From the NCBI GenBank assembly GCA_021819985.1, contig JAKAEG010000099.1, positions 1-9,891 on the forward strand: 9,891 bases of DNA, given 5' to 3'. This document shows positions 6,014 through 9,891 of the stretch, in pieces. Origin of the DNA: Nitrospirota bacterium. GTDB lineage: Bacteria > Nitrospirota > Thermodesulfovibrionia > Thermodesulfovibrionales > JdFR-88. The position numbers and the translations under genes are program-made. Within the stretch, counting starts at the first letter, position 1; every line of letters begins with the position of its first letter. The notes below the pieces were generated by a model that was not told the origin of the DNA, did not search any database, and saw only the letters and a program-made list of their open reading frames with translations.

Positions 6014-6208
6014 GTGTTCGTAGCTTTAGTGAATTGGGATAAATGCACGGGATGTGGAGATTGCATAAACGCATGTCCGGTTAATTGTTTTAAGATGTCA
6101 GAGGGAAAGAGCGAGCCTTATCGTTCGTCCTATTGCATCAACTGCGGCACCTGCTTGGATGCGTGTCCATCTGATGCTATAGTTATAAGCATTGGCTGGG
6201 GTGGATAA
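6014..6208 (+). CDS. Small 2[4Fe-4S] ferredoxin
   Basis: 64 residues with two CxxCxxCxxxCP motifs: C11, C14, C17, C21 (P22) and C41, C44, C47, C51 (P52). Each set, by the usual crossover, gives ligands for two 4Fe-4S clusters, so it is a soluble low-potential electron carrier of bacterial ferredoxin type. Extra cysteine C25 and an 18-residue linker between the motifs make the protein longer than clostridial ferredoxins (~55). The start is GTG at 6014 with GAGGTGA at 6001-6007; no in-frame ATG precedes it. It has its own consensus promoter, divergent from the DUF134/NifX-like operon, which suggests a shared job in iron-sulfur or redox metabolism. The partner enzymes are not in the window. Confidence 0.9.
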   Translation: MFVALVNWDKCTGCGDCINACPVNCFKMSEGKSEPYRSSYCINCGTCLDACPSDAIVISIGWGG

Positions 6209-6334
6209 GACACATGGAATAAGGATATTTTCATCCGTACCCGTCTGTACTTCTTATCCTGCATCATTCGGAAATGTACTGGCAGCGCCTCGGATTTTTG
6301 ATATTTTGATCATCAGGTGCGTTTTTACTTATGC

Positions 6335-7717
6335 TTATTTCCATTCGGTTTCAGCAGGCGTCTCTTTTTTCTCCTGTCCCACTTGCCAGCTGCATGAAGA
6401 AACAACTTCGGTGCGTGACATTGACTGGCTCCCGGCACTATGCAGGACGACCCTGTTTTTACCCTTCTGTTTTGCGTGATACATAGCACTGTCAGCTTTT
6501 TGATAGAGGTCCTCGGCCTCGGTACCGTTTATGCCGAAAAGGCTTATCCCAATGCTTACGCCGATCCTTGCTTCTGTGCCTTCGACCTTGAATGGCTGTC
6601 CTATTGAGTTAATGATCCTTTTTGCCACCATCAGGGCCTCCCGCTCACTTTGCAAAAAAGCAACGGCTGCAAATTCGTCTCCGCCCATTCGCGCAATCGT
6701 GTCGGAGTCTCTAAGGCATTCTTTCAATCTTTTCGCAGCAATTTTCAATGCCATATCACCGGCTTTATGCCCGAAAGTGTCATTAACATATTTGAACATG
6801 TCAAGGTCAAGAAACATTACGGCAAAGGAACGCTCCTGGCGTTTGGCCAGAGAGATGGCATAGGCGAGCCGGTCGAAAAATAAGGTTCGGTTTGGAAGCC
6901 CGGTTAACGAGTCGTGCAAGGCCTGGTACTGCAACAGGCGTTCCATGCGTTTGCGTTCCGTTATGTCGCGGGCTATGGCCTGAATGACCTTTTCTCCCTT
7001 GTAAATAATAGGGAAACCCGAGATTTCCACATCTACCTGAGCACCACTTTTGAGCAGCAATTTGGTCTCTATGAATAGCACACTTTCTCTGCCTGATAAT
7101 CCGGCCAGGAATTTGCCGTTCACAAAATCCAGGTCATCGGGGTGGATGAACTCAAAAACAGACGCTTCCTGGGAATCCGCAACTTCAAACAGAGCCCGTC
7201 CCGCATTATTAAGGAAAAGGAATTTGGCCCGGTTATGCAGCATTATGCAATCCGGGGAAAATTCCACAAGCGCCTTGTACCTTTCGTCGTTTTCCTTTTT
7301 TTCAAAGTCGAGTTTACTTTGCAATATTGCACTTCTAATCACCGATGGCAGGAGCTTCAGATAATTGAGGTCTCTGTCTTTGACAAGGCAATCCGATGCG
7401 CCAGTCTTGATGGCTTTTACGGCCGAATTTACGTCTTCATGTCCGGTAAGCATTATGACAGGTAAACATATATTTTCCAGGACAAGATCCTGTATTATGA
7501 TAAAGCCTGCGTTGCTGGCCAGGTCCTGATCAATGATCAAGGCGCTCAGCGACTGGGTTTTTGCCCTAACGATCTCATGCACCGCGGACGTATCGTGAGA
7601 CAATATTACATCCAAACCTTCCTTTTCGAGCAAACTCTTGAGCAGTTTTGTCTGCTCTTCGCCATCTCCGATGTAAAGGACGTGCTTTTTCCCAGGCTTT
7701 TCAGAGCCCATATTCAT
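6335..7717 (-). CDS. Receiver-PAS-GGDEF diguanylate cyclase
   Basis: 460 residues. Residues ~11-128 form a CheY-like receiver with likely phospho-aspartate D63 (ALIIDQD), T91 (MLTGHED) and K113 (LVKDRD); the first acidic pair is G-D instead of D-D (VLYIGDGEE). Residues ~147-258 form a PAS sensor domain ending in the usual ARDITERKRMERLL linker. Residues ~263-425 form a GGDEF domain with intact GGDEF (345-349) and a product-inhibition RxxD site (R336-D339) five residues before it. It should make c-di-GMP from two GTP, controlled by a histidine kinase and by the PAS ligand. No kinase is in the window. The gene is convergent with the ferredoxin and divergent from ywbE. The start is uncertain: ATG at 7717 or 7711, both with weak RBS; a TTG at 7783 is unlikely. 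The Ser- and Glu-rich tail after 430 is variable. Confidence 0.9.
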   Translation of the reverse strand: MNMGSEKPGKKHVLYIGDGEEQTKLLKSLLEKEGLDVILSHDTSAVHEIVRAKTQSLSALIIDQDLASNAGFIIIQDLVLENICLPVIMLTGHEDVNSAVKAIKTGASDCLVKDRDLNYLKLLPSVIRSAILQSKLDFEKKENDERYKALVEFSPDCIMLHNRAKFLFLNNAGRALFEVADSQEASVFEFIHPDDLDFVNGKFLAGLSGRESVLFIETKLLLKSGAQVDVEISGFPIIYKGEKVIQAIARDITERKRMERLLQYQALHDSLTGLPNRTLFFDRLAYAISLAKRQERSFAVMFLDLDMFKYVNDTFGHKAGDMALKIAAKRLKECLRDSDTIARMGGDEFAAVAFLQSEREALMVAKRIINSIGQPFKVEGTEARIGVSIGISLFGINGTEAEDLYQKADSAMYHAKQKGKNRVVLHSAGSQSMSRTEVVSSCSWQVGQEKKETPAETEWK

Positions 7718-7816
7718 CCATTTCCCGGCCCCATCCTGAAACCCGAGTTCATTATTGCACTTTAGCACCGCCACCCCTGGCAAGATACGAATTTCGCATA
7801 CTCTTCAATAATAAAC

Positions 7817-7844
7817 CAAAGGAGGTATAAATGCCCCTCCTTTG
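7817..7844. repeat. Perfect 9-bp hairpin enclosing an RBS and a 4-codon ORF
   Basis: CAAAGGAGG (7817-7825) pairs with CCTCCTTTG (7836-7844), loop of 10. On the plus strand the left arm is an ideal RBS followed by ATG at 7831 and the mini-ORF M-P-L-L-stop; on the minus strand the other arm is also RBS-like. No U-run follows on either strand. Confidence 0.5.
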
Positions 7845-7944
7845 AATCATGGAAATCTCAAATCCTAAGATTCTAATCGACTTTTGCGAACTAAAACTTT
7901 AATTTAATTTCATGACCGCTCGTCAATATAGAGTTTTACCGGAG

Positions 7945-7985
7945 AGTCAGGTGACTGACATGGGCCTTTAGCCATGTGTTGTTTT
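7945..7985 (+). terminator. Terminator-like hairpins upstream of ywbE
   Basis: After AGTCA-GG-TGACT (7945-7956), ACATGG (7958-7963) pairs with CCATGT (7972-7977), followed by GTTGTTTTT on the plus strand. The right arm can instead pair with CACAT at about 7987-7991, giving two exclusive structures. The stem is short, so function is uncertain. Confidence 0.35.
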
Positions 7986-7999
7986 TCACATCTGGAATT

Positions 8000-8034
8000 G
8001 CTCATTGGCGGAGTCCGAATTCAATATAATGAGC
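8000..8034 (+). promoter_or_regulatory. Candidate ywbE promoter within an inverted repeat
   Basis: TATAAT (8025-8030) is a perfect -10 but the region 17 bases upstream (TCATTG) is a poor -35. The 7-bp inverted repeat GCTCATT (8000-8006) / AATGAGC (8028-8034) spans the promoter core, as an operator for an activator or repressor might. Confidence 0.45.
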
Positions 8035-8126
8035 GTCCCATGGTAAATTAAATGGTGATTCGCCCAAAGGGCAAGGGTCATTTAAGAGAGGAGCTTTAAA
8101 ATCCGGATGGAGGCGAATAAAAATAC

Positions 8127-8321
8127 ATGGACGGGACCAGACGTTCCGATATAAGAGCTGGACTGCGTGTTTCAATAGTATTGAAAAAGGACCAGCGGAC
8201 CGGAAAACTGACAGATGGGATCGTCAAAGATATTTTGACCAAGTCACCTGAACATCCGCACGGGATCAAAGTCCGCCTGGAAAGCGGTGAAGTGGGACGC
8301 GTAAAGGAAATTTTGAATTGA
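8127..8321 (+). CDS. ywbE: YwbE family protein (DUF2196)
   Basis: 64 residues matching the YwbE/DUF2196 family nearly end to end: R.DI.AGL.V.IVLKKDQRTGKLT.GIVKDILTKSP.HPHGIKVRLE.G.VGRVKEI. The function of the family is unknown; the fold is probably a small beta-barrel like those in RNA- or ribosome-binding proteins, an inference only. The ATG at 8127 is the only possible start because an in-frame TAA lies just upstream; the RBS (GGAGG, 8105-8109) is rather far, and a second GAGAGGAG lies at 8086-8093. The pilZ gene follows in the same direction after 77 bases, so the two may be co-transcribed. Confidence 0.92.
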   Translation: MDGTRRSDIRAGLRVSIVLKKDQRTGKLTDGIVKDILTKSPEHPHGIKVRLESGEVGRVKEILN

Positions 8322-8398
8322 GGGCTGATCGTAATTTTTACTGGCCGCTGTCGCTGTTTTTTCCCTGAAATCTGAAAATTGAGAAGGGCAACAAAGAA

Positions 8399-9499
8399 AT
8401 GAAAATCTGGACCACAAAGACCCTGGCCGATACTTTTTTTCCTGATAACAAATTCACTCTTGAAGTCCGTTTGCAAATGGATATCCTTAATTCGTTTCTG
8501 CAAGACGCCATTCCTGGAGATATGGCTTTAATGGAACTCCCTGAAGAGTATATCGAATTTCTCGCGGCAGCCAAGGCAAAAGGGATTTCCGGACCTTTCA
8601 TCTTTATTTCACCTGAGCCTACGATAATTGATGAACAGCTAAAGAGGTATAGAGCATTGGTTCTCGATATAAAGAAAAACGAGATTTCGGAATTAAGGGA
8701 GGTCGTTAATTTCATCGCGGAGAGATACTCTGAGCGCGACCTAAAGACTTTTTCCGGTCCGGGCACGGCAAGTGAAATGTCTACTGATGAATTTAAGACT
8801 TCACAGGCTGGAGAACAGATAAAAGATCCATCCCGGATCGAACAGGTCCTGGAATATATTTTACGGGCTGACATACCTGTAATTATATCCGCGAGCGTTC
8901 TTGAAGACGGGGAGCCGGTAACCGCAAGGGGGCTTTGTCGAATTGAAGCCTTTACTAATAGGGGAATAGTCCTGTACCGGTTTAAGCCTCTTATCTTTTC
9001 AAAGGCGGTAAAAGAGAATGAACAAATTAAAATGCTCCTTTCCCATCGCGATGAAAACTTTGATATTGCTGCGGCTGTACTTAAGACCGGACCGGATAAA
9101 TTGCTTGTAGCCGCACCTGATGTCTTGTTTAAGGAAAAAAGAAAGAATGTGCGTATAGAGCCCAGCCTGAAAAACCCGGTGCCGCTCTATATACTGCGCA
9201 AAAACGAGCCGACAACTGCTTGCCGGGTCATTGATATCAGCATCGGAGGCCTGTGTTTTGAAACAGGGATTGAATTGATCAATAATGATATATACGTGTT
9301 TGCTATCGGTCTGCCCGGAGCAGGTATTGTGCTTGGTTACGGAAAAATACTTTATCGCAGATCTGAGGCTTCGGTCTATCAGTATGGCGTTCAACTGAAT
9401 ATTCATCCGGGAGATGAGGATCGCATTGCACAATATATAATGAACAGGGAAAAGGAAATCACGGCCCTACTGTCACATTACAGAGGCCAGGAAATTTGA
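8399..9499 (+). CDS. PilZ-domain c-di-GMP-binding protein
   Basis: 366 residues. The C-terminal ~245-355 is a PilZ domain with the c-di-GMP contacts RxxxR (RKNVR, 248-252) and DxSxxG (DISIGG, 279-284), so ligand binding is likely. Residues ~145-245 form a beta-rich YcgR-N-like segment (IISASVLEDGEPVTARGLCRIEAF...). Residues 1-120 are an unassigned alpha/beta region (ALMELPEEYIEFLAAAKAKG, GPFIFISPEP), perhaps a degenerate receiver-like fold. A Ser/Thr/Glu-rich linker (118-142) joins them. There are no membrane segments or signal peptide, so it is cytoplasmic. It should change shape or partner when c-di-GMP rises; the output (motility, pili, polysaccharide) is not visible here. Start at 8399 has only a weak AAGGG upstream. 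A GGDEF cyclase lies close by on the other strand. Confidence 0.88.
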   Translation: MKIWTTKTLADTFFPDNKFTLEVRLQMDILNSFLQDAIPGDMALMELPEEYIEFLAAAKAKGISGPFIFISPEPTIIDEQLKRYRALVLDIKKNEISELREVVNFIAERYSERDLKTFSGPGTASEMSTDEFKTSQAGEQIKDPSRIEQVLEYILRADIPVIISASVLEDGEPVTARGLCRIEAFTNRGIVLYRFKPLIFSKAVKENEQIKMLLSHRDENFDIAAAVLKTGPDKLLVAAPDVLFKEKRKNVRIEPSLKNPVPLYILRKNEPTTACRVIDISIGGLCFETGIELINNDIYVFAIGLPGAGIVLGYGKILYRRSEASVYQYGVQLNIHPGDEDRIAQYIMNREKEITALLSHYRGQEI

Positions 9500-9521
9500 T
9501 TTTTTGATCTTGAGTCAGAGG

Positions 9522-9542
9522 TGGCCCTGTTGCTCCTGGCCA
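9522..9542 (+). repeat. Small GC hairpin after the PilZ gene
   Basis: TGGCC (9522-9526) pairs with GGCCA (9538-9542), 11-nt loop, 22 bases behind the stop. With no U-run it is at best a weak or Rho-assisted stop site. Confidence 0.3.
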
Positions 9543-9560
9543 GTCCGCGGTGAAATCACA

Positions 9561-9589
9561 TTGACAACCTTCTGAGGAACTGATACATT
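9561..9589 (+). promoter_or_regulatory. Sigma70 promoter in front of the structured RNA
   Basis: TTGACA (9561-9566), 17-base spacer, TACATT (9584-9589), with TG at 9581-9582 making an extended -10. Predicted start point about 9596. Confidence 0.6.
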
Positions 9590-9595
9590 GATAAC

Positions 9596-9756
9596 CATGT
9601 TTGGCAAATGTCTGCTGCTTATAACCGGTAAACTCGTTGGCGCATGGCTCCATAAGGGGCCGTGGCCGGGAGGGTCCGCGTAAGGCAAAAAGCAGAACAG
9701 CCATATGCGAAATCCAGAAGGCCACGGGAAACAAAAATACCCCGCGGCCTTTTTTT
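9596..9756 (+). ncRNA. Unassigned structured RNA or terminator-bearing leader upstream of a methyltransferase gene
   Basis: Between the promoter at 9561 and the terminator lies about 160 nt that fold well by eye. A closing stem pairs GCAAATG (9604-9610) with CATATGC (9702-9708, one mismatch), CTG (9612-9614) with CAG (9698-9700), and CTGCTT (9615-9620) with AAGCAG (9690-9695), leaving AA bulged. Inside it, GGC-G-CATGGCTCC (9639-9651) and GGGGCCGTGGCC (9656-9667) form a 12-bp stem with one bulged G, two G-U pairs and an ATAA tetraloop. A purine-rich single strand (9668-9689) follows. The terminator ends it 37 bases before the methyltransferase start codon. I looked for SAM, SAH, cobalamin, TPP, FMN, c-di-GMP, 6S, SRP and RNase P cores and found none. 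It may be an sRNA or a riboswitch-like leader. Confidence 0.5.
9720..9756 (+). terminator. Strong intrinsic terminator
   Basis: GGCC.CGGG (9720-9728) pairs with CCCG.GGCC (9741-9749) with one A-C mismatch and a 12-nt A-rich loop, followed by seven T (9750-9756). It ends transcription 37 bases before the next start codon, so the gene behind needs read-through, antitermination or a promoter of its own. Confidence 0.8.
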
Positions 9757-9793
9757 ATTGTGCAAAAATCCGGAACGTGAGGAGGCGGGTTTT

Positions 9794-9891
9794 ATGAGAT
9801 GGGATGCGAATAAATACGATTCGGTAAAGGCGCCGCAGGTCGATGCAGGAAGGGAGCTGGTAAGGCTTGCCGGGGTGAAAAAAAAGGATTC
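9794..9891 (+). CDS. Class I SAM-dependent methyltransferase, N-terminal part
   Basis: Only 32 codons are in the window: MRWDANKYDSV.APQVDAGRELVRLAGVKK.DS, running off the right edge. The W-D-x-x-x-Y opening, the D-x-G-x-x-L helix and the lysine-rich turn before the expected first beta-strand (the V-L-D-x-G-C-G motif would come next) fit the start of small SAM methyltransferases of the Tam/UbiE type. The substrate cannot be told. The RBS is excellent: GGAGG at 9781-9785, eight bases before ATG. It lies directly behind a structured RNA and terminator, so expression may be controlled by attenuation. Confidence 0.65.
   Translation, partial: MRWDANKYDSVKAPQVDAGRELVRLAGVKKKD

Larger units (their letters stand above)
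7718..8126. other. 409-bp divergent control region without a gene
   Basis: No credible ORF lies between the cyclase and ywbE. The stretch holds a 9-bp hairpin around an RBS-like sequence (7817-7844), the inverted repeat AGTCA-GG-TGACT (7945-7956), a terminator-like hairpin with a T-run (7958-7985), a -10 box inside an inverted repeat (8000-8034), and a short GCCC-AAA-GGGC hairpin near 8062-8072. The leftward promoter of the cyclase is not clear; TTGACG on the minus strand near 7920 is only a weak candidate. Confidence 0.6.

Noticed and set aside
8096..8503. 135-codon minus-strand frame over ywbE
   Set aside because: It is antisense to a clearly conserved ywbE gene and to the pilZ start.
9459..9734. 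91-codon minus-strand frame across the terminator and structured RNA region
   Set aside because: It covers a promoter, an RNA hairpin and a terminator on the other strand, overlaps the pilZ end, has no RBS worth the name and no family-like sequence.
9500..9760. 6S RNA, SRP RNA, RNase P RNA or SAM/cobalamin riboswitch
   Set aside because: None of their conserved core sequences is present, and the predicted start at 9596 leaves out the GTGGCC arm that would be needed for a long 6S-like closing stem.
1..9891. CRISPR array, tRNA or rRNA genes
   Set aside because: No regularly spaced repeats, no cloverleaf with a T-loop core and no rRNA-like conserved stretches were seen on either strand.

Overview
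The window comes from a bacterium, probably an anaerobe of the Desulfobacterota, Nitrospirota or a similar lineage. This rests on weak evidence: moderate GC, and a DUF134 regulator, NifX/NifB-C-type protein, DsrE-like protein and 2[4Fe-4S] ferredoxin packed together, a combination typical of anaerobes. There is no 16S gene or other firm taxonomic marker.

Left part (1-3550), all on the minus strand: the 3' part of a tyrosine recombinase gene, then a nearly complete IS21-family insertion sequence of about 2.8 kb (istA, istB with a 4-bp ATGA overlap, and a small third ORF one base behind istB), then the first ~50 codons of a membrane protein gene of the MntP/YtaF type. The IS interrupts both flanking genes. 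They are unrelated, so the junction is not a simple insertion; a deletion or rearrangement at the IS is likely.

Middle (3551-5835), minus strand: an apparently co-directional group running right to left: DUF134 HTH regulator, NifX/NifB-C-like protein, DsrE-like protein, a decayed PIN-PhoH ATPase gene (amber stop, loss of the Walker A region, frame change), then the truncated ytaF-like gene. A perfect sigma70 promoter (TTGACA-N17-TATAAT) reads into the DUF134 gene, with an inverted repeat over its predicted start point. Back to back with it, another promoter (TTGACA-N17-TAGAAT) drives a small 2[4Fe-4S] ferredoxin (6014-6208).

Right part (6335-9891): a receiver-PAS-GGDEF diguanylate cyclase on the minus strand, a 409-bp divergent control region full of hairpins, then ywbE (DUF2196) and a PilZ-domain protein on the plus strand. 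The cyclase could make c-di-GMP and the PilZ protein could bind it, so this is a small c-di-GMP make-and-sense neighbourhood. The window ends in the start of a class I SAM methyltransferase gene. In front of that gene lies a promoter, a well-formed ~160-nt RNA structure and a strong intrinsic terminator. I match this element to no RNA family; it is either a small RNA or a riboswitch/attenuator-like leader, and it is the best candidate here for something undescribed.
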